The translations under genes were made by a program, and so were the position numbers. Source: Rhodobacter sp. (GTDB taxonomy: Bacteria; Pseudomonadota; Alphaproteobacteria; Rhodobacterales; Rhodobacteraceae). Taken from it: 64,000 bases of DNA. The stretch's first letter is position 1. Every line of letters starts with the position of its first letter. The notes below the pieces were generated by a model, which worked only from the letters and a program-made list of their open reading frames with translations, was not told the origin of the DNA and did no database searches. Below are positions 1 to 9,852 of the stretch, in pieces. Location: assembly GCA_027484145.1 (NCBI GenBank), contig JAIXUH010000012.1, positions 248,001-312,000 on the forward strand. The letters are read 5' to 3'.

Positions 1-2
1 AC

Positions 3-524
<522 letters not shown>

Positions 525-530
525 GCCGGT

Positions 531-983
531 CTAGCTGACCTCGTCTTCGAGGTTCAGCTTCATTTCCAGCAGAACCTGCTGAATGGCAAGGGTTTCGCGC
601 AGCATACGCTTGGCCTCGTTGACGGTGATCCTGCCGTCACCGATGGCCATGTTGTATTCGCTCATCAACATGGCAAACCGTTGGGCAAGGGCCACCACAT
701 CCTGATTGACGCCCTTTGTCGCGGCGTTGCGCTTTTCCGCGTCATAGGACAGCGTGATTCCGCGCAGGTCGGCCAAGGCCGCCGTGACATGCGGAAAGCG
801 CGATGACGATTCAAGTTGTGCCACCACGTCGATGGGCATGAACCTGTCGTCGTGTTCGTCGGATTCCGAATAGTAGCGCCCCAGCGTCGCCTTTGATTTG
901 CCGGTCAATTCGCAGGCCGCTTCCACGCCAACATCCTTGACCAAGGCTTCGGTGTGCTTCTTCAGATACGACTCGATCGACAT
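531..983 (-). CDS. Conserved hypothetical protein with HTH-like N-terminus (150 aa)
   Basis: A 150-residue soluble protein with no named family that I recognise. Residues about 18-38 (VEAACELTGKSKATLGRYYS) read like a helix-turn-helix, as in phage-type small regulators. The rest is predicted to be helical and acidic towards the C-terminus, with no signal peptide or membrane segment. The ATG at 983 is preceded by a strong AAGGAGG Shine-Dalgarno. A TTG one codon upstream is a less likely start. It is convergent with the helicase gene, with six bases between the stops. A DNA-binding role is only an inference from the HTH-like stretch. Confidence 0.75.
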   Translation of the reverse strand: MSIESYLKKHTEALVKDVGVEAACELTGKSKATLGRYYSESDEHDDRFMPIDVVAQLESSSRFPHVTAALADLRGITLSYDAEKRNAATKGVNQDVVALAQRFAMLMSEYNMAIGDGRITVNEAKRMLRETLAIQQVLLEMKLNLEDEVS

Positions 984-1350
984 CAAACGGCCTCCTTCTT
1001 GCCCAAGCGGGGCACACCCAAGACGGGGAAATCGCTACCGCTTTTCCCATTAATCTGCCTTCAAAGGTTTGTCATGAACAAAGGTGTTCCGGGCGACCGG
1101 AACGGTAGTGAGTGGCCGGTGTCCCCAGCATCGGCTTTGGGTGGGGGTCCGCCGCGCATCTGTCCCATGTTGGGGCGGTCGCAAGGCCGTGCGGCGGGCC
1201 CGTCAGTTTGTAAAGCGTTGCCTGTTACCTTGTGTTGACGGCCTGCTGCGGCCCCTGCCTGTTGTGTGACGATGCCACTTTGGCCACCACCGGATACGGA
1301 CCCCTGCCCACTCACTTGCGCGATTTATGCGGAATCGGTTAGGCAGCGGA
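984..1350. other. Intergenic region between divergent genes, no gene seen
   Basis: This 367-base stretch lies between the divergent HTH-like gene and tdk and should hold both promoters. Short open frames cross it on both strands, but none has a ribosome binding site or a plausible protein composition. I see no tRNA-like cloverleaf, terminator or strong palindrome. Confidence 0.5.
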
Positions 1351-1929
1351 ATGGCAAAGCTTTACTTCAACTATTCCACCATGAACGCCGGCAAATCGAC
1401 GGCGTTGCTGCAGGCCTCGCACAACTATCGTGAGGGAGGCATGCTGACCTATCTGATCACGGCGCAGTTTGACAACCGTGTGGGTCAGGGCCGCATCGCC
1501 AGCCGTATCGGCATTGGCGAAGAGGCGGATACCTTTGCCGCGGGCGAAGATCTGTATGACAAGCTGGCAGCGCGGTTCTCGCGCGACAAGATTGCCTGTG
1601 TCTTCATCGACGAATGCCAGTTTCTGAGCAAAGAACAGGTCTGGCAACTGGCCCGCGCGGTTGATGACCTTGGCGTGCCAGTGATGTGCTATGGCCTGCG
1701 GGTGGATTTTCAGGGCAACCTGTTTCCGGGATCGGCCGCGCTGCTGGCTTGGGCCGATGAAATGCGCGAGGTTCGCACGATCTGCCATTGCGGCAAGAAG
1801 GCCACGATGGTTGTTCGCAAGGGCCCCGATGGCAAGGCCCTGCGCGAAGGGGAACAGGTCGTGATCGGCGGCAACGAGACCTATGTCAGCCTGTGCCGCC
1901 GCCATTGGCGCGAGGCTGTCGGCGACTGA
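1351..1929 (+). CDS. tdk: Thymidine kinase
   Basis: Cytosolic type II thymidine kinase: thymidine + ATP gives dTMP + ADP, in pyrimidine salvage. The 192-residue protein is collinear with E. coli Tdk. It has the P-loop MNAGKST at residues 11-17, the DECQF motif with catalytic Glu near residue 88, the lasso-type substrate segment ending GGNETYV, and zinc-ligand cysteines in CHCGKKA and LCRRH. I chose the ATG at 1351 because the protein then starts MAKLYF like homologues. An upstream ATG at 1327 would add eight residues. The gene is convergent with a DMT transporter, two bases apart. It fits functionally with the nucleoside salvage operon further along, though it is not part of it. Confidence 0.96.
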   Translation: MAKLYFNYSTMNAGKSTALLQASHNYREGGMLTYLITAQFDNRVGQGRIASRIGIGEEADTFAAGEDLYDKLAARFSRDKIACVFIDECQFLSKEQVWQLARAVDDLGVPVMCYGLRVDFQGNLFPGSAALLAWADEMREVRTICHCGKKATMVVRKGPDGKALREGEQVVIGGNETYVSLCRRHWREAVGD

Positions 1930-1931
1930 CC

Positions 1932-2855
1932 TCAGGCCGCTGCCGTTGCCCGCGATCGCAAGGCAATGATCATGCCCGCCGCCACGATCAGCCCCATCCC
2001 CAGAATGGCCAAGCTGTCCAGCGTTTCGCCCCACAGCATCCATGACCACAGGGCCGAGGCGGGCAGGATGATGTATTCCAACACCGACACGCGCGCAGCA
2101 TCGACGATCTGATAGGCGCGGATCATCATGCCGACCCCCAAAAGCGAGCCTGCGGCCTGAATAAACGTCCAGAACAGAAAGGTGGTCGACGGCCAGACCG
2201 GCCCGCGCTGCAAGAATCCATCCGGTCCGGGGGCCACTTCGACCGGCCACAGGGCCAAGGCCGCCATGCCGATGGCACCAAACAGCCCAAGGGCAACAAA
2301 AAACCCGGCCACCAGCGTTTCCGCGCTTTCCTTGGGGCACCATTCGCGCGTGGCGATGTTGCCCAGGGCGTAAAGTGCTCCTGCGGCCACCGGCAGAATG
2401 GCGGCGATGGACGCGCCTGACAGCGCCTCGGGGCCAAGGACAAGGATCACCCCCAGAAACCCGATAGCAACGGCCAGCACGCGCACCGCGCCAATGGCAT
2501 GGCCATAGGCAAGGCGCGAGATCAGCAGCACAAAGATCGGCGCGGTGAACAGCCCTGCGGCCACAATCGCCACGGGCAGAAAGGCAAGCGCGCCGAAATA
2601 GACCACCATGGCGACACCATGAATGCCCGATCGTGCCACCACCGCCCGCAGGTTGACCGGCCGCAACCTGAGCCCGAACATGGGTGCCGCCAGGGCCAAC
2701 AGCGTCATCGCCATCAGCGACCGGGTCAGGTGGAACTGCCAAAGTCCGGCCTGATCGGCAATCACGCGGACATAATTGTCGGTAAATCCGATGACCATCG
2801 CATAGACGATGATCAGGCCTGTGGCGAACAGGGTCCGGTCCTTTGGCATGGTCAT
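1932..2855 (-). CDS. EamA/DMT-family transporter
   Basis: A 307-residue inner-membrane protein of the drug/metabolite transporter superfamily with two EamA repeats. About ten hydrophobic segments run through the whole length, the first being residues 10-30. The second repeat ends with the typical pattern VLEYIILPASALWSWMLWGE, followed by two more helices. The ATG at 2855 has AGAAGGAAG upstream. Longer in-frame extensions have no ribosome binding site. The gene is divergent from the acyl-CoA ligase gene with a 96-base shared upstream region. Substrates of this family range from amino acids to nucleosides, and nothing here tells which. Confidence 0.9.
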   Translation of the reverse strand: MTMPKDRTLFATGLIIVYAMVIGFTDNYVRVIADQAGLWQFHLTRSLMAMTLLALAAPMFGLRLRPVNLRAVVARSGIHGVAMVVYFGALAFLPVAIVAAGLFTAPIFVLLISRLAYGHAIGAVRVLAVAIGFLGVILVLGPEALSGASIAAILPVAAGALYALGNIATREWCPKESAETLVAGFFVALGLFGAIGMAALALWPVEVAPGPDGFLQRGPVWPSTTFLFWTFIQAAGSLLGVGMMIRAYQIVDAARVSVLEYIILPASALWSWMLWGETLDSLAILGMGLIVAAGMIIALRSRATAAA

Positions 2856-2951
2856 TGACGCTTCCTTCTTCCAAGGCCCATGAAGCCTGCTAATCTTTGC
2901 GCTGCGCGTCGGAAAGCGACATATCGGCAACCGAGTGGGGGGAGTGTTCGG

Positions 2952-4571
2952 ATGGGATGGCTGGCGGATGAGACAGGCTTGGGCAAATGCGCGGCCAATT
3001 ATGTGCCCCTGACGCCCATGTCGCACCTGAAACGGGCGGCGGATATCTTTGCCGACCGCACGGCGGTGGTCTGGGGGCCGACGCGGACCAGCTATCGTGA
3101 ATACGCAGCGCGGGTCAGTCGCCTTGCCTCGGCCCTGATACAGCAGGGCGTGGCACCGGGCGATGTGGTGGCAACGCTTCTGCCGAACATTCCGGCGCAG
3201 GCCGAAGCGCATTTCGGGGTGCCTGCCTGTGGCGCGGTCCTGAACACCATAAACACGCGGCTGGATGCCGATACCGTCGCCTATATCCTTGGCCATGCCG
3301 GGGCGCGGATCGTGCTGTGCGACACGGCTTTTGTCGGCTTGGCCGAAGAGTCGATCCGCCGGATGGACGGCCCTGCCCCGCAGATTATCGAGGTGGTGGA
3401 TCATGGCTTTGCCGCAACGGGACGTTACCAGACCTATGAGGCCCTGCTGCAGACGGGCGACCCCGAGGCTGCATGGCTGATGCCTGGCGATGAATGGGAA
3501 TCGATTGCCATCAACTATACCTCGGGCACGACGGGGCGGCCAAAGGGCGTGGTCTATCACCATCGCGGGGCTTATCTCGCAACGACAGCGAATGCCATCG
3601 GCTGGCGGATGCAGTTGTTCCCTGTCTATCTGACCATTGTGCCGCTGTTTCACTGCAACGGGTGGTGCCATACGTGGATGGTGCCGATGATGGGGGGCAC
3701 GCTGGTCTGCTGCCGCGACATCACGGCCAAGGCGATTTACGACGCCATCGCCGATGAAGGTGTGACCCATTTTGGCGGCGCACCCATCGTGCTGAACACG
3801 ATGGTCAATGCAAAGCCCGAGGATCGCCGTCCGTTTGACCATATCGTCGAGGTGTTTACCGCAGGCGCACCGCCCCCTGCCGCGACGCTGGCCGCGTTCG
3901 AGCCGTTGGGGTTCAACGTGACGCAGGTTTACGGGCTGACCGAAACCTATGGCCCGGCGACCGAATGCCTGTGGCAGCCCACGTGGGACGGCACCCTAGG
4001 CGACGATCGGGCCGCATTGAAGGCCCGCACCGGCGTGGCGATGGCCATGCTGGATGGGGCCGCGGTGCATGACCCGCAGGGCCAGCCCGTTGCGCGCGAC
4101 GCGGCCCACTTGGGTGAGATTGCGATGCGTGGAAATCTGGTGATGAAAGGCTATTACAAGAACCCGACAGCGACTGCTGAGGCGTTTAAGGATGGCTGGT
4201 TCCGCAGTGGCGACATCGCGTTTCAGCACCCGGATGGCTATATCAAGATCACGGACCGCGCCAAGGACATCATCATCTCTGGGGGCGAGAATGTGTCGTC
4301 TGTCGAGGTGGAGGGCGCGCTGATGCGGCACCCGGCAGTATCCTTGTGTGCGGTTGTGGCAAAACCGGATGACAAATGGGGCGAAGTCCCTTGCGCCTTT
4401 GTCGAGTTGAAACCCGGCTGCACGGCAACGGCAGACGAGTTGATTGCCCATTGCCGCACCCATCTGGCCGGCTTCAAGACGCCCAAGCATGTTGTGTTTT
4501 CCGAATTGCCAAAGACCTCGACCGGCAAGATCCAGAAGTTTGAATTGCGCGCCGTTGCGAAACTGGTCTGA
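2952..4571 (+). CDS. AMP-dependent acyl-CoA synthetase (fatty-acyl-CoA ligase family)
   Basis: A 539-residue member of the ANL adenylating family. It activates a carboxylic acid with ATP to an acyl-adenylate and transfers it to CoA. Visible signatures are YTSGTTGRPKG (P-loop, near residue 190), the YGLTETYGP stretch, the hinge region DRAKDIIISGGENVSS, and LPKTSTGKIQK with the catalytic lysine. Sequence style resembles medium/long-chain acyl-CoA ligases and the DmdB (methylmercaptopropionate-CoA ligase) neighbourhood rather than acetyl-CoA synthetase, but the acyl substrate cannot be fixed here. The ATG at 2952 follows a GGGGGGAG Shine-Dalgarno. The gene stands alone, divergent from the EamA transporter. 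Confidence 0.93.
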   Translation: MGWLADETGLGKCAANYVPLTPMSHLKRAADIFADRTAVVWGPTRTSYREYAARVSRLASALIQQGVAPGDVVATLLPNIPAQAEAHFGVPACGAVLNTINTRLDADTVAYILGHAGARIVLCDTAFVGLAEESIRRMDGPAPQIIEVVDHGFAATGRYQTYEALLQTGDPEAAWLMPGDEWESIAINYTSGTTGRPKGVVYHHRGAYLATTANAIGWRMQLFPVYLTIVPLFHCNGWCHTWMVPMMGGTLVCCRDITAKAIYDAIADEGVTHFGGAPIVLNTMVNAKPEDRRPFDHIVEVFTAGAPPPAATLAAFEPLGFNVTQVYGLTETYGPATECLWQPTWDGTLGDDRAALKARTGVAMAMLDGAAVHDPQGQPVARDAAHLGEIAMRGNLVMKGYYKNPTATAEAFKDGWFRSGDIAFQHPDGYIKITDRAKDIIISGGENVSSVEVEGALMRHPAVSLCAVVAKPDDKWGEVPCAFVELKPGCTATADELIAHCRTHLAGFKTPKHVVFSELPKTSTGKIQKFELRAVAKLV

Positions 4572-4640
4572 CGTTTCCCGCCGTGAATTCCCCGGCACGG
4601 GCGATTGTAGGGCAAACCGCGTTCCGCTATCCTGTGCGCG

Positions 4641-5681
4641 ATGACTGGAAGATCCCCCCGCGCCGTGACGGCCTTGCGAATGTATGCCCGGCTGGAAAGT
4701 TCCGGATTGTGGCGTGATTCCGCCGCGGCACAGCGGCGCGAGGTGATCGTGGCCTTTCGTGAGGCGACGCTGGTCCTGTCAGACCCGAAAAGCGAAGCGG
4801 CGCTCAGCCATTGGTCCCTGCCCGCGATAGAGCGGCTGAACCCCGGCGAGATGCCTGCGATCTATGCCCCCGGCAAGGATGCATCCGAGACGCTGGAAGT
4901 TGATGATCAGGACATGATCCTTGCGCTGGAAACCGTCCGCAATGCGGTGGCCGGGTCGCAGCCCAAACCGGGGCGGCTGCGTGGGGCGATCCTTGCCAGC
5001 GGAACGCTGCTGATCGTGGCGGCGGCGGTGTTCTGGCTGCCCGATGCACTGGTGCGCCACACGGCATCGGTGCTGCCCAGTGCCACGCGGGCGGCCATCG
5101 GGCGTGCCGCTTTGGCCGATGTGCAGCGCCTGACGGGCACGCCCTGCGCCAGCCCCTTGGGCACCTTTGCCCTGACCGCTTTGGGCGACCGGCTGTTCGG
5201 CCAGCACACCGCCGAAATCCTTGTGGTGCGCGAAGGGTTGACGGGGGCCGCGCATTTGCCGGGGGGCGTGATCCTGCTTGGCGACGCGGTGGTTGGCAAT
5301 GCGAAAGGCCCCGATGTGGTGGCGGGTTACGCCTTGGTCGAGCGGTTGCGCGCCGAGGTCGAGGACCCGATCCTTGCCGTGCTGCGCCATGCCGGGCTGA
5401 CCGCGACATTCCGCCTGCTGACATCGGGCGCCCTGCCCGACGGGGCCCTGTCTGGGTATGGCGAGACGCTGCTCAAGGCAGTGCCGCCGGCCCTGACGCA
5501 AGAGCAGACGCTGGCCGCCTTTGCGGCCGCCGGGGTGGCCAGCAGCCCCTATGCCTATGCCATCGACCCGACGGGCGAATCCACGGTGGGGCTGATCGAG
5601 GCTGATCCCTTGCGCGCGCTTGTGCCAGAACCCCTGATCCCGGATGGCGATTGGATCAGCCTGCAGGGCATCTGTTCCTGA
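4641..5681 (+). CDS. Membrane-anchored protein resembling an M48 peptidase without zinc ligands (346 aa)
   Basis: A 346-residue protein with a soluble N-terminal part (residues 1-110), one membrane segment (about 112-135) and a C-terminal domain likely in the periplasm. In the latter, AAHLPGGVILL looks like the NAFALPGG stretch that precedes the zinc helix of M48 (HtpX/Oma1-type) peptidases. Where M48 enzymes have HExxH, this protein reads AGYALVE, so both histidines and the catalytic glutamate are absent. If the resemblance is real it would be an inactive relative acting as a binding protein. The M48 link is an inference from a short match. Otherwise it is an uncharacterised Rhodobacteraceae protein. 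It starts 70 bases after the acyl-CoA ligase gene and may share its transcript. Confidence 0.8.
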   Translation: MTGRSPRAVTALRMYARLESSGLWRDSAAAQRREVIVAFREATLVLSDPKSEAALSHWSLPAIERLNPGEMPAIYAPGKDASETLEVDDQDMILALETVRNAVAGSQPKPGRLRGAILASGTLLIVAAAVFWLPDALVRHTASVLPSATRAAIGRAALADVQRLTGTPCASPLGTFALTALGDRLFGQHTAEILVVREGLTGAAHLPGGVILLGDAVVGNAKGPDVVAGYALVERLRAEVEDPILAVLRHAGLTATFRLLTSGALPDGALSGYGETLLKAVPPALTQEQTLAAFAAAGVASSPYAYAIDPTGESTVGLIEADPLRALVPEPLIPDGDWISLQGICS

Positions 5682-5705
5682 CCGACCCGACACCGCAGAA
5701 AGAAA

Positions 5706-5728
5706 AACCCCAGCCTTGCGCCGGGGTT
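5706..5728. terminator. Bidirectional rho-independent terminator
   Basis: AACCCC at 5706-5711 pairs with GGGGTT at 5723-5728 across an 11-base loop. The stem is preceded by AAAAA and followed by CTGTTTT. It lies between two convergent genes (stops at 5681 and 5759), so it can serve both. Confidence 0.75.
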
Positions 5729-5758
5729 CTGTTTTCGTGTTAGCGATCCGCCTCGCTG

Positions 5759-6982
5759 TCAGCGGATGAAGGCATCCGAGAACCCGGCGCGGCGTGCCGC
5801 ACTCAGCGCGGCCTGCGCTTCAGCACCTGATCCGAAGGGACCGGCCAATACGATCTGCAGCGGCTTGCCGCCCTTGGTGATCTTGGAGCGCGCCACCGGC
5901 AGACCCAAGCCTGCGAGACGAGCATGCGCCCCTTCGGCATTGGCTGGCTGACCAAAGGTGCCGACCTGCACATAGGTGGCCCCGGACGATGCCGCCTTTT
6001 GCCGGGCGGGCGCGGGTGCAGCCTCGCCCTTTGACGACACGACAACCCGGCGGACAACCTTGACCACCTTTTTGGTTCCATGCGGTTTCGCAGTATCCGC
6101 CACCAGTTTTGCGGGCACTTTGCGTGTCCAGACCTGATCCTGATCCGCCCAGCCTTCGGCCGTTCCTTTGGCGCGGTTCGGGTTCAGACGGTCATCCTGC
6201 CACGCCTTCTTGTAGCCCTTGGGCACCTCGGGCACGCTTTGGGTGGAGACGACCACGGAACTGGCCTCACCGCCCGATGGCGCGGTTGCGGCCTGACGTG
6301 GCACTTCCAGATAGCCCGAGGGCGCGACAGCCGCCGGGCCACCCACCACGCGGGGCGGGCGGGCACTTGCCAGATCGCCGTTGCCGGTTGTGCACATCAC
6401 GATGGACCCGCCGCCACGTACGGCAAAGCGTTCGGCAACTGGCGCATCCTTGTAGCACCCGATCTTTCCCGGACCCGGTGCCGAGGTCACACGCACGGCA
6501 CCCTTGCCGCGCTCGGCCTCGGGGGTCACAGGGGCGGCCGGGGCGGGTTGGACCTGCCGCACAACGACGCGGGGCTGTGCCACAGGTTCGGCCACTGTCA
6601 CCGGCGCGGCCTTGCGAATGCGCGGCGGGGTCTTGATCGACGCCACCGTATCCATCGGCTTGCCGACCGATGGCATCACGGTCGGCTTTGGTTCGGCAGC
6701 GCGGGGCGCAGGCTCGATCTCGGCCACGGCAAGATCACCGCCCAGCGATGGCGGATAACCGCACAACTGGCGCCGGTCGCGGCTGACGCGCGGCACCCAA
6801 TTGACACGACCGCCAAAGCCCGCGCGCAGAAACACGCAGCCCCGGCTGTCAACATACTGCTGTCCGCTAAAGGACGCAGGCGGCAACTCTCGCGGGCCAC
6901 CGAAATCACTGGCTGATTGGGCGTTGGCAGCACCCATACAAGCCGCGACCGCCAAAGCGGCGGCCGAAACCATCTTCCACAT
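5759..6982 (-). CDS. Secreted SPOR-domain protein
   Basis: A 407-residue exported protein. Residues 1-21 are a Sec signal peptide cleaved after ANA. The mature N-terminus holds two cysteines (SRGCVFLRAG and RRQLCGYPP) and a short conserved block. There follows a long Pro/Ala/Val-rich linker. The last 75 residues (from TYVQVGTFG to the end) form a SPOR domain, which binds denuded glycan strands of septal peptidoglycan. The protein therefore probably sits in the periplasm at the division site. It is transcribed away from a convergent neighbour behind the shared terminator at 5706-5728. Its enzymatic role, if any, is not visible. Confidence 0.9.
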   Translation of the reverse strand: MWKMVSAAALAVAACMGAANAQSASDFGGPRELPPASFSGQQYVDSRGCVFLRAGFGGRVNWVPRVSRDRRQLCGYPPSLGGDLAVAEIEPAPRAAEPKPTVMPSVGKPMDTVASIKTPPRIRKAAPVTVAEPVAQPRVVVRQVQPAPAAPVTPEAERGKGAVRVTSAPGPGKIGCYKDAPVAERFAVRGGGSIVMCTTGNGDLASARPPRVVGGPAAVAPSGYLEVPRQAATAPSGGEASSVVVSTQSVPEVPKGYKKAWQDDRLNPNRAKGTAEGWADQDQVWTRKVPAKLVADTAKPHGTKKVVKVVRRVVVSSKGEAAPAPARQKAASSGATYVQVGTFGQPANAEGAHARLAGLGLPVARSKITKGGKPLQIVLAGPFGSGAEAQAALSAARRAGFSDAFIR

Positions 6983-7051
6983 AGAACTACCCCCAAGTAG
7001 CGTGAGGCTAAGTGTGGAATAAATGTGGTGCCTAGTAAAGGGCTTAGGCCA

Positions 7052-7684
7052 TCATTTTGTGCCGAACATGCGATCCCCGGCATCGCCAAGGCCCGGAACG
7101 ATATAACCGTGATCATTCAAATGGCTATCGACCGAAGCTGTCACGATTGGCACATCGGGATGCGCGTCATGCATCCGTTTGATGCCTTCAGGTGCAGCCA
7201 GAAGGCACAGAAAGCGGATTTGCCGCGCGCCCGCCTTTTTCAGCAAAGACACAGCCGCCGCCGAAGAATTGCCCGTGGCAAGCATCGGGTCGACCACGAT
7301 GCAGATGCGGTCTTCCAACTGTTCGGGCAGTTTGCAGTAATACTGAACCGGCTCAAGCGTTTCGGGATCACGATACAGCCCTACAAACCCCACGCGGGCC
7401 GCCGGGATCAGTTCAAGGATACCGTCCAAAAGCCCGTTTCCGGCGCGCAGGATAGAGACAAGCGCCAGTTTCTTGCCCTCGATCGACGGGGCATCCATCT
7501 CGCACAGCGGGGTTTCGATGCGCTTGGTGGTCATCGGCAATTCGCGCGTCACTTCATAGGCCAAAAGCAGGCTGATTTCGCGCAGCAACTGGCGGAAACT
7601 GGCGGTCGAGGTGTCCCTTTCGCGCATCAGCGTCAGCTTGTGCTGGACCAGCGGATGAGAAACGACAGTCAAGTGGTCCGGCAT
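7052..7684 (-). CDS. upp: Uracil phosphoribosyltransferase
   Basis: Converts uracil + PRPP to UMP in pyrimidine salvage. The 210-residue protein matches the Upp family end to end. The N-terminus is [12 protein letters not shown], the PRPP-binding loop is [11 protein letters not shown], and the C-terminus closes with [13 protein letters not shown], the uracil-binding GDAGDR motif. It is the last gene of the cdd-deoA-deoB-add-upp operon, three bases after add. This places uracil recovery next to the enzymes that release bases from nucleosides. Confidence 0.97.
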   Translation of the reverse strand: MPDHLTVVSHPLVQHKLTLMRERDTSTASFRQLLREISLLLAYEVTRELPMTTKRIETPLCEMDAPSIEGKKLALVSILRAGNGLLDGILELIPAARVGFVGLYRDPETLEPVQYYCKLPEQLEDRICIVVDPMLATGNSSAAAVSLLKKAGARQIRFLCLLAAPEGIKRMHDAHPDVPIVTASVDSHLNDHGYIVPGLGDAGDRMFGTK

Positions 7685-7687
7685 GGG

Positions 7688-8659
7688 TCAACCCTCCAGC
7701 AATTTGGCGATGCGGGACTTGGTATCTGCGTCACAGAAGGCGGCGTCAAGCGCGGTCCGGTTCAATTTGGCAAAGACGCCGTCATCCCAGTCAAAGGCTT
7801 CGTGCAACATCTCGAACTCACGCGCCATAGTGGTGTGAAAGAACGGCGGGTCGTCGGTGCTGACGGTCACCTTGACCTCGCGGTCGTAAAGCTGCCCGAT
7901 CGGGTGTTTGCGAAAACTGGGATAAATGCCGAGTGCGACGTTCGATCCGGGGCAAACCTCCAGCACGATGCCGCGTTCGGCCAACTCGTCGACCAGCGCC
8001 AGATCCTCGATGGCGCGCACACCGTGGCCGATGCGTTCCACGCCCAGATCATTCATTGCCGCGCGCACGCTCTCAGGCCCGCTCCATTCGCCGGCATGGG
8101 CAGTCAGATGCAGGCCCGCCTCACGCGCGCAGTCGAAGGACCACAGGAAATCCTTGGGTTGCAGCACCTTTTCATCGCCCGCGATGCCAAAGCCGACAAT
8201 CCAGTCGCCCGCGGTTTCCGCCGCACAGAGAGCGGTTTCGCGAGCCTTGTCGGGGCCGAAATGCCGGATGCAGGTGATGATGCCGCGCAGGGTGATGCCA
8301 AAGCTGCGCTCGGCCTGATCGGCAGCTTCGCGGATGGCGTGCAGATATTCGCGCCACGCACCCACATCACGCCCCCCGCAGAAATCAGGCGACAGGAAGG
8401 TTTCGGAATAGATCACGCCGCTGGCCGCACTTTCCTCTAGCACCGCAAGGGTCAGGCGGTGATAATCCTCGGGCGTGGTCAGAACCGACGTTGCGGCCTC
8501 ATATACCTTCAGAAAATCCCAGAAGTCCTTGTATTTATAGCCACCATCGGCATCAAAGATGCCGGAGATATCATGGTGCTTTTCCTTGGACAGCCCCCGG
8601 ATGAACGATGGCGGTGCTGCTCCTTCAAGGTGCAGGTGAAGTTCAAGTTTGGGTGTCAC
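7688..8659 (-). CDS. add: Adenosine deaminase
   Basis: A zinc-dependent TIM-barrel enzyme that hydrolyses adenosine (or deoxyadenosine) to inosine and ammonia. The 323-residue sequence shows HLHLEGA near the N-terminus (zinc ligands, substrate contact), HAGEW (catalytic His and Glu), GHGVRA with a zinc His, and STDDPPFF with the zinc Asp pair. Adenine deaminases of the same fold have very similar motifs, so adenine as substrate is a minor alternative. The start is GTG at 8659, overlapping the deoB stop in a GTGA arrangement. This suggests translational coupling within the salvage operon. Confidence 0.93.
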   Translation of the reverse strand: MTPKLELHLHLEGAAPPSFIRGLSKEKHHDISGIFDADGGYKYKDFWDFLKVYEAATSVLTTPEDYHRLTLAVLEESAASGVIYSETFLSPDFCGGRDVGAWREYLHAIREAADQAERSFGITLRGIITCIRHFGPDKARETALCAAETAGDWIVGFGIAGDEKVLQPKDFLWSFDCAREAGLHLTAHAGEWSGPESVRAAMNDLGVERIGHGVRAIEDLALVDELAERGIVLEVCPGSNVALGIYPSFRKHPIGQLYDREVKVTVSTDDPPFFHTTMAREFEMLHEAFDWDDGVFAKLNRTALDAAFCDADTKSRIAKLLEG

Positions 8660-9852
8660 AGAAAAGACTCTCCGGGGCCATGGGCGGGAATGCTAAGGTG
8701 TTGCGCGACCGATGCGGCCACATCGGCGAAGGCGCGCAGGCCGATGGGGCGTGTGCCCACCCCATGGCCCAGAACCGGCACCCGTTCACGGGTGTGTTCG
8801 GTGCCGGGAAAGGTGGGGTCGTTGCCATGATCGGCGGTGAAGATCGCCAGATCACCGGGGTGCAGCCGGGCAAAGAACCGGGGAAGTGCTGCATCGAACC
8901 ATTCCAGCGCGCGGGCATAGCCCGGCACATCGCGCGGGTGGCCATACAGCGTGTCAAACTCGACAAAGTTCGCAAAGGTCAAGGAACCGGCCTCTGCCTG
9001 ATCGCCCAAGCGCACCAGATGTTCGAAAAGGTCAGCGTCCGATTTGCCTTTGTGCAAGGAACCGATGCCTTGCATCGAAAAGATGTCGCCGATCTTGCCG
9101 ATGCCATGCGTGGCCCGCCCTGCGCCTGCCACCCAATCCAGCAAGGTCGGCGCCGGGGGGGCTATGGCATAGTCGCGGCGGTTGGCGGTGCGCCGGAAAT
9201 CGTCACAGGTGCCGACGAAGGGCCGCGCGATTACGCGGCCCACCTTGCGCGCATGCAGGAAGGGCGCAAGGTCGGCGCAGAGCTTCAGCAGACGCTCCAG
9301 CCCGAAATGCTGTTCATGCGCGGCAATCTGAAAAACGCTGTCCGCCGAGGTATAGCAGATGGGCCAGCCGGTGCGCAGATGTTCGGCACAATGGGCGGCG
9401 ATGATCGGCAGGCCAGAGGCGTGGCAATTGCCAAGAATGCCCTCGGTCCCGGCAAGGCGGCAAACCTCGGCCACCAGATCATCGGGGAAAGCCGGGGTGG
9501 TGGTGGGAAAATAGGTCCAGTCCCATGGCACTGGCACCCCGGCCAGTTCCCAGTGACCCGAGGGCGTATCCTTGCCTCGGCTGACCTCGGTCGCGGCCCC
9601 CCACAGGCCCTGCGGCGTGGCGGACAGTCCGGGCGTTGCGGCACCAGAGGCCAGCCGGATCGCGGCGCCAAGGCCAAGTGCATCCAGGTTCGGCAGGCTG
9701 AGCGGCCCGCTGCGGCCCTGATCCGCCTGCCCTGCGGCACAGGCGGCGGCGATATGGGCCAGCGTGTTGCTGCCCGCATCGCCAAAGGCCGCCGCATCGG
9801 GCGCGCCGCCACAACCCACCGAATCCATGACGATCAGAAAGACGCGGGTCAT
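8656..9852 (-). CDS. deoB: Phosphopentomutase
   Basis: Interconverts ribose-1-phosphate and ribose-5-phosphate (and the deoxy forms), linking nucleoside breakdown to central carbon metabolism. It is a 398-residue alkaline-phosphatase-superfamily enzyme. The N-terminal metal site is VMDSVGCGGAPD. The C-terminal metal site is TADHGNDPTFPGTEHTRE, diagnostic for DeoB. The ATG at 9852 shares one base with the deoA stop (TGATG), so the two are probably translationally coupled. It overlaps add by four bases downstream. Confidence 0.97.
   Translation of the reverse strand: MTRVFLIVMDSVGCGGAPDAAAFGDAGSNTLAHIAAACAAGQADQGRSGPLSLPNLDALGLGAAIRLASGAATPGLSATPQGLWGAATEVSRGKDTPSGHWELAGVPVPWDWTYFPTTTPAFPDDLVAEVCRLAGTEGILGNCHASGLPIIAAHCAEHLRTGWPICYTSADSVFQIAAHEQHFGLERLLKLCADLAPFLHARKVGRVIARPFVGTCDDFRRTANRRDYAIAPPAPTLLDWVAGAGRATHGIGKIGDIFSMQGIGSLHKGKSDADLFEHLVRLGDQAEAGSLTFANFVEFDTLYGHPRDVPGYARALEWFDAALPRFFARLHPGDLAIFTADHGNDPTFPGTEHTRERVPVLGHGVGTRPIGLRAFADVAASVAQHLSIPAHGPGESFL

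Noticed and set aside
954-1238. 94-codon frame in the gap before tdk
   Set aside because: It overlaps the start of the upstream minus-strand gene, and its composition is not protein-like.
1339-2874. Long minus-strand open frame (511 codons) across tdk and the transporter gene
   Set aside because: It is a shadow of two well-supported genes. Its translation is rich in Arg, Gly and His without any family pattern.
2952-4571. Naming the acyl-CoA ligase dmdB
   Set aside because: The family is shared by many acyl-CoA ligases, and no dmd genes are nearby.
7025-8440. 471-codon plus-strand frame opposite upp and add
   Set aside because: Antisense shadow of two clear enzymes in GC-rich DNA. No ribosome binding site or recognisable domain.
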